64,000 nt of DNA from Rhizophagus clarus (GCA_015698045.1 BLAL01000229.1:2199758-2263757); one strand, 5' to 3'. Shown: positions 24,101 through 35,680, counted from the first letter of the stretch. The notes: generated from the letters alone by a model not told the origin. Program-made: numbers and translations.

Positions 24101-26457
24101 ATTGACTTTATAACATGGCTTTATATGTTGTTTAATAACTTAATTTTATATTTATAGGTCTTGAACTCAAAGATACAGTTGTTGTTGCTTATCTTTTGGA
24201 ATATTATTCTTGTCATGCAACAGATTACGTTGGTTGGATGAGTACTGTGTCTAAGGCATTACCTCTATTATTTAAATATAATTACGGTTCGTTTTTTTTT
24301 TCAATTTTACATTTGAAACCCCAAAAGATTTACGATATTTACAATTTTTTATTTTACAACATAGATGATTATGCCAGAAAGCTATTTCGTAAAGAATGTT
24401 TTGCAAATCAAGATTACTTTTCAGCACAAGATCCTTATAACATTATTCCAGTAAAATATCAAGCGAAACGTAATCATAACATTAAATTTACGGCGTTTAG
24501 AATAGACAAACTGCAATCCGACGAGTATAAACGGTACAATAGAATTAGAAAATTATTTGAACCTTTTAAAAAAATATACAAATTCTTTGAAGATTTTGAT
24601 AATCATCTTGAGAAGTCACCTTTAGCTTTAAGAGTTGTACCTCTTCCTGAATTTACCGTAAATAGAATTCCACATAAAAATATAGAACAAAATTATAGAT
24701 TGAATATTACTTTAAATATTTTTTTGTTCTTATTCGTACCACGATGGTATAAAATTGGACGAGATAAGAAGTATCAATTAAGTTCTTTTTCCAGGGTGGT
24801 GCGATACGAGAATAATGATGATATGTATGACAATCCAGCAACCGAAGCGGTTATTGATTTTCGTTGGCAAAAAGCGAGAAATTTCTTTTTCTTACTTTTT
24901 CTTCGATTTCTTGTTTTTGCCTTTTGTTTCATATTTATTAGTTGGGAATATTTGAATCATGAAATTATAAGTTGGAAATTAAATTTTTTAATTACATTAA
25001 TTTTCATATTCTATTATTTAGCAGTATATTTATTCGTTACTGAACTGATACAGTTATATTATCACGGGCCTAGAAAATATTTTGGTGATATATTTAATAG
25101 TTTTGATATATGTTCCATTTTACTTCCCGTAATAGTAATGTCAATAATGCTTCGAGAATTTAAATTTTCTGATGGCTTTGCAAGTGTCGGATCAGTTGAT
25201 ATTGGATTAATGGTGGGGACATCATTCTCTGTATTCTTTCTTTGGATCGAATTTGTAGGTTTTATTTTACGATTGATTTTTTACATATCAATTAACAATA
25301 TTAACGGGTAATTTTATAACTTAGGTTTTATATCTCCGCTTAATATCAAGTAAGTAGAAAATTTAACTTTATTTTAAAAGGTATAAATTCCAATTCTAAC
25401 GTAATCACATTTTTTAATCTATTAGATATAGCCATGTATATTTACTACGTAATATATATCATCGAAAACATATACCCGTTTATTTTGTTTATGTTCATTG
25501 TAATAATTGGGTTTGCGCATACAATGTATAATTATTATTATTTTTTTTTTTCTTTCGATTTATTTGATTCATTTATTTTTTAATTAATAACAATTTTTTT
25601 TTATTCGAATCTAGGTTTATTTTACTCAAGAATCCTAATGATCCTAAAATTAATGTAAAATCCGATTCATCAAGTGGAACTGCTACAAATCCAGTAAATA
25701 ATGACGTATTTGATATTGCGCTTGAATCTGATTATGATGTTACAGATCGGAATGATAATCCATTTTCATCCTTTTCTACTTCAATAATGGCCGCATATTT
25801 TTGGTTAAATGGTGATATGGTTCAAAGAGATCATTTTGACTTTTGGGTTATTGATTTATTTACTTTAATTGCTAGTATTTTTATTGTAACAGTTTTACAA
25901 AATATGTTGATCGCTTTCATGAGGTAAGTTATCATTAACGATACTTATTATTATAAATACGATTTTATTTTTAATTAATTATTTATTTTAGTGGTGTATA
26001 TGAAAGAGCGGAAAATAAAGGTAGACAAGCTTTGTTAAGATTTAGAGCGAATCAAATAGCAGATTATGAAGCATTAGAAAAATTTCATTTTCGACCTCCT
26101 GAACCCGAACCAAAATATATTTATTATATTGGACAATCTAAAAATTTTCAGGAATGGTATCAAATGAGAAAAAATGATCAAGATGAAATTTATAAAGATT
26201 TTGAAGTAAAATCTACAATTATAAGTCAAGCTTTTAAAGATGTTAATTATAATGATTTTTCAATTTGGAAATTCGATGATGATAATAATTCATCTAATAC
26301 TAATGGTAAAAAGAAGGAAGATTCTATTGATTCTATTACTATGTTATCAAAAATAATTAATTCCGTAGAAAATTCTCAAGAAATTATTTTAGAAGAAGTT
26401 AATGAAATGAAAAGGATGATTAATCAATTATATATTAAATTTAATCAAAATGAATGA
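21158..26457 (+). CDS. TRP-like ion channel protein, 11 exons (copy 3)
   Basis: Exons 21158-21380, 21494-22348, 22426-22567, 22653-23676, 23760-24096, 24158-24286, 24365-25254, 25325-25349, 25426-25525, 25615-25923, 25992-26457; 1499 residues. Exon number, phases and splice motifs match copy 2 one for one, including the 25-nt exon 8 and the exon 4 donor CAA/GTAGGT, which supports both models. It has the same layout: N-terminal propeller-like half, six hydrophobic segments, 'MAAYFWLNGD' pore-like loop, 'QNMLIAFM' last helix, then 'RANQIADYEAL' and 'YYIGQSKNF'. Compared with copy 2 it has small indels (for example in exons 1, 2 and 4) but no disabling change. It arose by tandem duplication; the kinase gene and its transposon now separate the copies. 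Confidence 0.88.
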
Positions 26458-27239
26458 TTGTATAGCATTAAAATAGTAGATATTTTTTTGATATTTCCAT
26501 AGAAAGAATTATTTTATTTTTCTAGAAAAAAAAAAAAAAAAAATAAAAAATAAAAAAAAAAAATAATTTATTACGTTTAAACAATGTTTTATTTTTATTT
26601 ATACCTTAACAAGTTTGAACTATAATTTCATTGATTTGTATTCAAATTCAAACAAAGATTTTTTAGTATTAATTTGAATAAATAGCAATCAATCGTTTGA
26701 TTACTTGATTACTGTATCATACCTATTATTGCATCATACCGTGATTTTATCCGAAATTCTGAATAAAATATCCGGTTAAAATGATTTGATCTGGGAGGAC
26801 TCTAATGTCTGTTTGTCACGCTGTCAGGTGTTATATTGATGATGACAATGAACCATTTTACAAATAATGGTGTTTCGTTCTATAAATAAGAATACCCGTT
26901 CCAAAATAATTGTTTAACGTCCAATAAACAAATAAAGTTACGTTAAACAAATATTTAAGAAATTTTACCTTTAGTTACAAATGGCCCCAGAAGACAAAAC
27001 TCAGTATTAGTGCCCCTCTTCGACCATAAAAAATAATAAGAAAATTTTGTTATCATTTATGAATTATTAATAATATCTATTCTCACATGAAAAACGGATA
27101 AATTTTTTTTTTTAAAAAAAAAAAAAAAAATATTTTTATTCTACTACATTTTTTGAAAATAAATCAAGAAACTAAGAGCTTTAGTAATTTGTAATTTGTC
27201 TGGATTAATTAAAGCAAATAAAAATGGGGATAAATTCTT
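26458..27239. other. AT-rich spacer downstream of TRP copy 3
   Basis: No gene was seen. Poly-A and poly-T tracts lie near 26525-26570 and 27108-27131. No family-like open frames. Confidence 0.45.
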
Positions 27240-27840
27240 TAGGGGTCTGGTTCATTTCACCGACAATTACTTCACCGACAATCACGTCGCCGACACACGT
27301 TTCGCCGACAGGGTCATTTCACCGACAAACGTTTCACCAACAGTCATTTCACCGACAGTCGTTTCACCGCCGCCGGTACAAATTAAAATTCTTTTTATAA
27401 AGCATTTTTTTCTCCATTACAGCTAATATAATAGTATTTTTTTTTAAAAAAAATATTTAATATAAGAAGATATAGGAAAAAAACTTAAACATTAATCTTA
27501 TGTTCATTACTAATTGGAAAGAACAATTAAGAATAAATATAAAATATTAATTTATATTTTCAGATTAAATCTTAATATATATATATTTTTTTATGTAACA
27601 TTATCTCGTGTTATAAATAACAATAATTTTGGCTGTCTTGTACAGTTGTATAAAGAAAAAAAATTATATTTAACTTTATTGTGATATATGTAAGTGTCGG
27701 TGAAACGACTTGTCGGTGAAATGATCCTGTCGTCGAAACGTTTGTCGGCGAAACGTTTGTCGGCGAAACGTTTGTCGGCGAAACGTTTGTCGGTGAAACG
27801 ATTGTCAGTGAAGTGATTGTCGGTGAGTTAAACGCGACCC
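27240..27840. mobile_element. MITE with inverted arrays of a CACCGACA motif
   Basis: The left end TAGGGGTCTGGTTCATTTCACCGACAA is mirrored by the right end TTGTCGGTGAGTTAAACGCGACCC. Inside the left end (about 27254-27370) the motif TTTCACCGACA recurs about eight times every 13-16 bp. Inside the right end (about 27693-27826) its complement, typically GTCGGCGAAACGTTT, recurs about nine times. ATTCTT flanks both sides (27234-27239, 27841-27846) as a candidate, possibly eroded, target duplication. The TAGGGGTC terminus suggests hAT. No transposase is present; the subterminal arrays look like transposase-binding sites. Confidence 0.75.
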
Positions 27841-28042
27841 ATTCTTCAATAAATGAATAAAAAGTATTTAAGAATAATGATTATAACATCTGATATCAAT
27901 ATAAAAAATAATACTGGTTGATTTTAAACTTGAATTTTCTAGACGAATTGTAAATAAAATTTTATTATAAAATTTATAATAATACATAATATAAATGTTG
28001 ATATGTAATAAATAATCCGACAAATATAATAATGATTTATAA

Positions 28043-29316
28043 TTAAACTTCAATTATATATTCCAAACATTCAGAGACTTCTTTAACTAAAACTGTAGTG
28101 GTAATATTGCGACTTGTGTAATATGCTTCGTAATGAAATTGTACAGTAGTAGAAATATTAGATTGTTCTTGTGCTAAAGTATTGTTAGCTTTTACAAATT
28201 CTAACATATCATTTTTGAATTCATCAGTGACATTAGGCACTAGATACTTAGAATCTCCATCCTTATTTAGTATATAATATTCATTAATATACCTAATCCA
28301 TTCAGATATTTTATATTCAAGCTCAGTTATAATTGGTCTATTGGAAGGATTTGAATCACATCATCTTTTCATTAAATCTACATAACAATTTGGAGTATTT
28401 CTTATAATTTCAGGACGTTCACCCTTGCAAATATCTTGTAGATCATGTGCTCAATCATAAAATGGAGGTATACCTGATGTAAATTCCCACGTTATCATTG
28501 AAAGACTATAAATGTCACTTGCTGGAGTATAAGATTTACTTCTTAATAATTCAGGTGCCATATAAGGCGCGCTCCATAAATTTCATCATTTTTTTTATCA
28601 GAAACATTTATGGGTTTACATAATCCCAAGTCAATAATAAATAATTCATTAAGATTATCTGATATTAAAATATTACTATCATGAAGGTCACTATGAATTA
28701 AATTTGATTCACGGATTATTTTACTTAAATTTAATTACATCAGTTAAACATTTTCTCAAATTTCCTTTTTTTGCATAACTCATTACTATTATATAATTTA
28801 AATTATATGGATCTTAAGTAATTCCAAAAAACTGAATAAATTTTGAAAATGATTTTTCTGGCAGTTGTAATGATATTTCCACTAGTATATAGATAAAAAA
28901 AAAAATTAATCATTAAATATAAAATACTATACCTCATCCAGAAATTTATCATTAATATCTGATGAATTATTAAGTGTTTTAAGAATAACATCATAACCTG
29001 TTTGAAAGTTCCATCTATTCCATTGTTGTTTATTAAAATTCCAACTATAAATAGGTCCATCTAACCAAGTAGCTTTATAGATTTCACTAAATCCTCCTTT
29101 ATCATAATAATTAATATTTGTCAATTTATTGTAGGGTATCCATTCCAAAACTTCATAATTATTTCTAGCATTTAATTGTGCTTCCTGAATAAATTTATCA
29201 ATATATTTATTTTTACTAGTCCATTTTGAGAAACCTTGTTGAAATTGTTTGGAATTACATTGTTGGCACCATTGGTAATTAGTATATGGTTGATTGCATT
29301 TATTACAAAACTCATT
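28043..29316 (-). pseudogene. Decayed protein kinase of the Sel1-kinase family
   Basis: On the minus strand a kinase related to the one at 12939-19170 is recognisable from 'CNKC ... WCQQCN', 'EVLEWIPYNKL', 'GGFSEIYKA' and 'VILKTLNN', a 51-bp intron (28882-28932), then 'VMSYAKKG', 'SDLHDSNIL', 'MAPELLR', 'SDIYSLSM' and the C-terminal tail. It is dead: a one-base deletion follows the intron (near 28860), a stop replaces Gln in 'GITQ' (about 28816), the helix before the catalytic loop is missing (about 28725), the HRD Arg is Ser, and TGA codons occur at about 28455 and 28362. No Sel1 repeats precede it. Its short intron is an unoccupied-site reference for the Crypton-bearing intron. Confidence 0.88.
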
Positions 29317-31154
29317 TATAAAACTTAATCATAGCAAAAATAAATCTTATTATTTTGTTAATTTCAAAATAAACTATGTTTCCAATTATAAAAGGTAAAG
29401 TTTTGAGAAACAAGAATATTGCAATGACCTTTTTAATTACTATTCCATAAAATTCAGAAGTTCTATACAATACGCACAAAAAAAAACCATTTTCCTTTTG
29501 AAATTACCATTTCATAAAAGGCTAGAAATCTATCACTACAAAAAAAAAGAGGAAAATAATCGGTTTATACAATATACACAAAAGAATCCGCTTTCCATTC
29601 TACTAAAGTCAAGAAGCACATAAAAGAACCCTCTATCCTTTGAATTCGCCAATCTACAAAATGGCCAGTACAAAATAAGTAAAAAGATTGTCCCTATTTG
29701 ATATACATCTCATAAAAGAAAAATAAGAAATAAAATGAGTTTGTGGCCATGATAGTACAGTATATACTGATGAGTAATATATTTAATAGATTAAAGTAGA
29801 TTTCTACGTTCGTTGTTGTAGATTAGCCAGACGGAATTTAATAAATTCTAATTATAAATCACCTCATGATATGTAAAAAAAAATTATATTTATTGTTAAA
29901 GGTGACGTACCCCCACTTTAAAGTATCTGGGTATTTTACTAGATATAAAAAATTTCGCCTAGCTTAAGATCTGGGTATAAGTCATTTTTCATTACAAGGG
30001 TTTTGTATAAGACCCGGGTGTTAATTAATCTCATGATCTCATGACTTTCTCATGCCTGATTTGCAGATCGTGATTTTTATTTGCTACTTGAAATGATGAT
30101 AAAACATTTACATTTCAAATTGACTCAATAATTGTTGAATGCTGTAAAATATTAATTCTTACTAATTGTGATTAAATCCTATTCGTGTCAATCAAATACA
30201 AGCCATTTTAGATAGTTTGCAATATTCCTGAATACATATATAATCTACTAAATTACAAAAAATATAAAAAATTTGCAAATTTAAAGGTACGGAGGGCATA
30301 TTTATATTATGTATAATTTAGGATCAGCTTCATACTTAGCATTGTAATGTCAGGATTTCTAAGAATATTATAATTAATTTAGTAGAAAAGTGTAGGGTAA
30401 CGAATAATTTAGATAGAATAATTTTTAGTAAGGATATATGTATAGTTATATTTATATTTTTGAACCACCAAGGATCATTTGTTGTACAAACTTGCAACTT
30501 CTGCTGAGTTAGTATGATTTACAGATTTCATAATGTATGGGCACATGACAAATTCATGCGAGAACTTGTCGGGTTTCCGGTTGTCGGCAAATAGAAAACA
30601 CGTGGATATAAAACCAGGGACCGTAAAATTTTTTTCGATTTGAAGTGAAAATTTCGATTTGAAATGCAAAAAATTTTCGATTTATTTCGATTTTGGCCAG
30701 AATTAAGCTTTTAAGTTAGTGATTCTGGCTGGAGTTAAGAATATCACGTGATTATTCAAAATTTTCCTATAAAATGTATTTTATAAGTTTTACCTCTGAA
30801 AGAGGTTAAACTAAGAAGAATTGTCAGTTTAAGGTAGGAAATTGAAGCATTTGAACCGTTAGATAGGCGTAGTAGACACAGAAAAGTTATTAAATAGGGC
30901 AAGAAAAGGATCTTCTTAAATTTAATAATTTGAATATTGAAAAACGGATTTTAAGTAAAATCCTTAAATCTGATTCGCTAATTAATATTTACCTAAGACT
31001 CGATCCTGTGAAAGTCAGTGATATTCTAGAAAACTAGTAAATACCCGTTATCTACGTTAACAGTTGATACCTGATACGAAATGACAATAAAATTATTAAG
31101 TTTAAAAATTCCGTATAAATTCCGTATATTATATATATATATATATATATATGC
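29317..31154. other. Intergenic AT-rich region
   Basis: No gene could be supported. A minor GAAATTTTCGATTT-like repetition occurs near 30630-30690, and an (AT)n microsatellite at about 31131-31153 runs into the transposase relic. Splice-like signals were not consistent with any open frame. Confidence 0.45.
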
Positions 31155-31430
31155 TGCAATATCAAGTAAATCAGCACACTCCTTTGCTTTTTGTTGAATA
31201 ATAGGCCCATTAAGAGTTAAATTTCTTGAAATTTGTTGATCAATCCAGCTCATTACTTCTTCTAGTTGTGGATAAATACTTGGATTTTCACGAAAATTAT
31301 TAGCATTTGATAAAGTAGTATCAATGGAAAGCCAATAGTCTGATCTTTTTAGAATATCAGAAACTAGTAGAAATTCCATATTGCGCTGCTAGTTGAATAC
31401 CACTAAGTTTTTGATTCACAAAGTTCTTTT
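31155..31430 (-). pseudogene. Tc5/pogo-type transposase N-terminal fragment
   Basis: The minus strand encodes 'KLSGIQLAAQYGIS', then after a frameshift 'SDILKRSDYWLS' and 'LEEVMSWIDQQISRNLTLNG ... QQKAKECADLLDI'. The two parts correspond to an N-terminal helix-turn-helix and a CENP-B/Tc5-type DNA-binding domain of pogo-like transposases. It is cut off by an (AT)n microsatellite, and no DDE catalytic region follows. A dead fragment. Confidence 0.7.
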
Positions 31431-31659
31431 TTTTTTGGTTAATGTTAAAGATTTCTTTATATTATTTATCTTGGTTTTTTCTCATGCTAAAAGTAAGTTT
31501 GAAAAAGTTAAAAGCGGAGAACAAAATTGCTTGCCAGATTAATTAATGATTGACATAATTATTTTAAACTCCTAAATAATTAATACGTCATATCAAGATC
31601 GTAATCAAGAAAAAATTTTATTGTCAAAAATTCATAGTAAATTTATTTTGTATGAGATT

Positions 31660-31767
31660 GACATGTGAACGCCAGCTACTAATTGGTATAATTATATAAT
31701 TTTGAATTATAATGACATGTGAACGCCAGCTACTAACTGGTATAATTATATAATTTTGAATCATATT
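31660..31767 (+). repeat. 54-bp tandem duplication
   Basis: Two adjacent 54-bp units begin GACATGTGAACGCCAGCTAC and differ at about two positions. Simple tandem duplication just downstream of the RBR gene's last exon. Confidence 0.9.
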
Positions 31768-31816
31768 ATTGGTTAAAACAATCAATCATAACTCGAGATT
31801 TTAAATATTACAAAAT

Positions 31817-32753
31817 TTAGCATCTATTGCATAAATCGAATAGAGTGCAGTTTAACAAATTCATACGACTAATTTTTGATTTACAAGTGGTCTCATGGCC
31901 CGGAAATTCATGTAAACATCTAATAAGAAAGAAATTAATTTGTTGTTTATAAAATTATAATATCAATATCTTAAATAAATAAAATAAATATGATGAAATA
32001 CTCACGACATACAAAATTGATGTGAACATTTACAAGTCATGTGGTCACATCCTTCAATTTTATCGATATACAAGTTACAATTAGGACATCTCTTTGAATT
32101 TGAAAGATATTGTTCGGTAGCAGTTTCTGATTGTTTATTCATCTCATCATATTTTTCGCAAGTTATGTTTTCATGCCAGAGGATCCCGTGATTATAACAT
32201 GAGCTCTTATCACAACCTTTGCAGATGAAAATTGGGTCTAAAGGGAGAATGTGTAAAATTAAATAACTGAAATTATATTAATATTAAGAGATATAAGTAC
32301 CTTCTCCTATATGAATTTGTCCACTTCCGCAAGAAGCTTGACACCATCTAAATCCTGGGATCTTCTGAACCGCGAGTTTGTAAGTAAGGAAATCATATCT
32401 GAAAAATTTACGAGTGAGTTGAATATCGTTTTGTCCGTCTCCTTCTTTTGATATAAAAAAAAAAAATTATAAAACCTTTCATAGATATCTTTTGTTGCAA
32501 TTTTTTTGATATCGTTTCTTTCCATTAATTTATAACATTTTGGAACAGGGCAAGTGATTTTAATTTTAACCTCTTGATCAAATTGACTGATACTTTCAAA
32601 CTTTTCAATATCGGTATCAATGTATTTATTAATACATTCTAAACAAATATCTTCTTCATGAGTGCATTTTGTTGTAATTTTACGATAATTTCGATAATTT
32701 CTAAATTTTTTTTCGAAACAAATGATACATTCACGAAAATTAATAGTTACCAT
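31817..32753 (-). CDS. RING-between-RING (RBR) E3 ubiquitin ligase-like protein
   Basis: Minus-strand exons, in order: 32753-32476, 32398-32301, 32237-32006, 31919-31817; 236 residues. RING1: 'CIICFEKK ... KCTHEEDICLECI ... CPVPKC'. IBR: 'FRWCQASCGSGQIHI ... FICKGCDKSSCYNH'. RING2: 'RCPNCN' followed by 'EGCDHMTCKC', whose Cys before 'DHM' is where RBR enzymes carry the catalytic thioester cysteine. It probably takes ubiquitin from an E2 and passes it to a target in the cytosol. The protein is short compared with classical RBR ligases. The last exon ('FPGHETTCKS') is weaker: RING2 loses some usual final Cys/His spacing, so that exon may be mis-modelled or the 3' end eroded. It is divergent from the ubiquitin-like gene at 33108. 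Confidence 0.8.
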
Positions 32754-32849
32754 TATTAAGATGGATGATATTAGAAATAAAAATTCGAGAAATACAAACC
32801 CTTTTAGCTTTTATATACTTTCATAAATTATCTAAAATAATTTAGAACG

Positions 32850-33000
32850 AAAACCTTAAATGTTTTAATATGGGCGTTTCTTATAATAGTTTTTTATAAA
32901 TATAGTAATTTGATACTGTTTACTTTATCAAAATTTTTTATAAACATCAATATCTTAAAATGTCATTATAAAAACGCCCGTATTAAACATTTATGGTTTT
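32850..33000. repeat. Hairpin-forming inverted repeat in the shared promoter region
   Basis: Arms of about 35 bp at 32850-32886 (AAACCTTAAATG, ATGGGCGTTT) and 32967-33000 (AAACGCCCGTATT, CATTTATGGTTT) enclose about 80 bp of AT-rich DNA. It fills nearly half of the 354-bp gap between the two divergent start codons. Looks like a small MITE. A regulatory role is possible but not shown. Confidence 0.75.
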
Positions 33001-33107
33001 TTAATCAACGATAGACATTTGATATTTGAGATTACTTATAAAGACACAAATGACACCCGTTTTTTTTTTGTTCAAGAAAAGAACGCGCAAACTGACATAA
33101 TTACAAA

Positions 33108-33590
33108 ATGTTTGACATAACTATTTCATGTATATCTTTTTCGTCTTTTGATAAACAAATTAAAGTTTGTCCTGGCGATACGATTAAAGAAGTCAAACGT
33201 AAAATCAAACTAGAAACTGGTATTGATATTGAAAAACAAGTATTACATTTTGAAGATCGACAACTTGAAAACGAAAAAACTTTAAGCGATTATAATATTG
33301 GACAAAATGATAAAATTCGTCTCGTTCTAATAAGTCCTGGCGGTTTTGAAATTTATGTTAAATCTCAAGATAAATCTACTGTTATTCAAGTACAATCTTC
33401 ATATACAGTTGAAAAAGTTAAAGAAAAATATGAAGAAAAGACTAGAATACCAGTAAATGAACAAAGATACATATATAACGGTAAAGAACTTGAAAATCGT
33501 AGAATTCTTTCAGACTATTGTATTGAAAGATCGGCCACTATACATCTCGTCTTTAGATTATTTGGTGGCACTGCAAAATATTTAGGCTAA
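33108..33590 (+). CDS. Tandem ubiquitin-like (Ubl-Ubl) protein
   Basis: Single exon, 160 residues. Two ubiquitin-like domains in tandem: residues 1-79 end 'IRLVLISPGG' and residues 80-154 end 'IHLVFRLFGG', recalling the C-terminus of ubiquitin. The core pattern is kept ('TIKEVKRKI', 'LSDYNIG'; 'TVEKVKEKYE', 'ILSDYCI'). Both are strongly diverged. In domain 2 a Lys in 'YNGKELEN' sits at the Lys48 position; domain 1 has Arg there. Six residues (TAKYLG) follow the last Gly-Gly, so a processing protease would have to expose the diglycine for conjugation. It could be a divergent polyubiquitin-like precursor or a non-conjugated Ubl adaptor. The neighbouring divergent RBR gene hints at shared ubiquitin-pathway use. 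Confidence 0.85.
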   Translation: MFDITISCISFSSFDKQIKVCPGDTIKEVKRKIKLETGIDIEKQVLHFEDRQLENEKTLSDYNIGQNDKIRLVLISPGGFEIYVKSQDKSTVIQVQSSYTVEKVKEKYEEKTRIPVNEQRYIYNGKELENRRILSDYCIERSATIHLVFRLFGGTAKYLG

Positions 33591-34249
33591 CATTAATCAT
33601 ACAAATACAATTCTTCTATCGTTTTTATTTTACGCCACAATTTGATTTTTCGTTCTCGTTTTAGAATTGTAATTCTTTTTTGTAATATAATCATGTTATT
33701 TTCTTAATCACCTAAATAAATCTTTCCTAAAAGACAAATTTGCCTATAATCAGTAATTGTCTTTTTTTTTAAAATCTATCGCGTGACGACCGTGACGTGA
33801 GAATAAATTCCCGTGATTTCGCTTCGATAGTTATAAACTTGTTACATGCAAACAAATATTCGTTTGACGAAGTTTTGATTATTTGAGGCATACAAGGATC
33901 ATTGGTACTTTTATAAATAAAGTTACGTGAAAATTTTTTTATTTAGCTGTGGGTTTATTCATAAAAAATATAATGCTAACGTCTTCACCACTGACTGTAA
34001 AATTTCAAAATATCGCTTTTATATTGATTTCAAGATAAATTCAAAAAGCTCATAAAACATGTACAGAGTTTATCGTTATATGTCATTATTTGTAAGTTCA
34101 AATGATAACTATTATAATTGTGATAATTATATATATTAGTAGCAAGTCTAGCAAGACTGTGTGAGTAGATCAGGTGAAATCATTGACTATTATTGAATTA
34201 TCAAATGTTTTAGTTTAGGCGCACCAAATTTACATTAACAACTACATAA
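33591..34249. other. Spacer downstream of the Ubl gene
   Basis: No gene was seen; AT-rich with stops in all frames. Confidence 0.45.
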
Positions 34250-35680
34250 GACTAATCTATTTCTCCTGCTCGCCTGCATCCCACTTATAAAATTTCGCCC
34301 ATCTTTTTGAAGGTGAATCTTTTACCCTATTTGAGTTTTCATTCATTCCATCTTTCTATTAAATTCTTTTTATAGAAGTCATTCGACTTGTGATGTTCTT
34401 TGATTTCCACCTCGCCTACTTGCTTCTTTATCTCACTATCACCTTTTGGCGATACTATGCCGTCGTAGAAAAAACTCATTTCTTCACGGTCAAGGCATTC
34501 CTTTATATACTGATTTTGCCTTTTTGTTGGACTATCAGTAGCTCAGACCGCCCGCGTAACATTTCTTTCACATCCTCTTTTACGTCCTAAATCTTCTGCC
34601 TTAATTAAACCTTATTTGTTTTCGCATCGCCTTAAAATTTTGTCTTGATGGGTAGATTGATGTTAAATGTTGTTTTGAGCCATAAGTTTTTATTCTGGGT
34701 ATGCAGATCAATCATCTCCTTGTAACTTAAATTATTGTTTGAATTATTCTTTTCCTTCTCGCTCCACCAGTCCTTAATTAAAGAGACTACCTTATCCGTC
34801 AGAATATTATTCTCTTTTAACTTCTGTTCTCCTATAATAAGTTTTGGTTATGGAGGTTCAACTGAACCTGTTTTTATGAATCTATTTATTGCTTCAACTT
34901 CCTTGTTTTCAGAGATCTGTACTTTTTCCAGTACATCTACCTATATCTCCAAAATCCAAAAATTTACGCGGCTCAGGAGAGGTTTCGTCACCATTTAATA
35001 GTAGATCCATATTCTTTGGTGCTTTAAACAAGGGTTTATCTAGTTAAAGCAGAATTTCTTGAATGATTTGAATGTCCAGCCATTACTCTTTCCACTCGCT
35101 GACTCATCTAAAACCGTCTTCATCATCACTTCTTCAGATCCAAAGAACGATAAAACTTTCCAACCTTTTCGAAGTTTCAATACTTTAGTGAACTTTGAAT
35201 CGTATTGCATCCTCATATATTGCTGTAACGTTCCTCTCCAACTTTCATCGTCGCTCTCATTACTTTATCCATGTCCCTCACTAACTGCCACATGTCACGT
35301 TCATTTCTACTTTTAACACGAACTGCCCTTGTACCATTTACACGCGTGTTCACAAATCATAACGTAAAAGGTGTTTTTATTAAACTCTTTTTCATAATTT
35401 TTTGACAGAGTTATGTTTTACAGTGTAATACTTAAACTGCTTCTTCACCTTCACCTTCCATACTACGCCAAGAGCTTTCAAATGATTCACCACTTCAGTA
35501 CCCTGGTATATTATATAAAAATAAGTTACGTGAGTGACTATCATCTCTTGTTGACTTGCAAACCTCAGGAATAAACAGAACATCCAAAACTTATCGATCA
35601 ATTTCTTCTGTTTTACGGCGATTCTTTTTACCAGGTTGATCAACATTTTTGTATCCAGTTTTTTACTTAACAAAATAATG
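34250..35680 (-). pseudogene. Decayed minus-strand coding region, unknown family
   Basis: GC content is visibly higher than in the flanks, and protein-like minus-strand blocks appear in shifting frames. Going 5' to 3': 'KKLIDKFWMFCLF' and 'HLKALGVVWKVKVKKQF' (35392-35673), 'QQYMRMQYDSKFTKVLKLRK' and 'KSNGWTFKSFKKF' (about 35060-35240), 'ENKEVEAINRF' and 'LIKDWWSEKEKN' (about 34700-34920), 'KECLDREEMSFFYDG' (about 34390-34510). Frameshifts and stops separate them. The charged, lysine-rich style would suit a DNA/RNA-binding transposon protein, but I do not recognise the family. Confidence 0.4.

Noticed and set aside
27196-27426. Open frame with repeated 'FTDN/ISPT' residues
   Set aside because: It is translation of the CACCGACA array of a MITE, not a gene.
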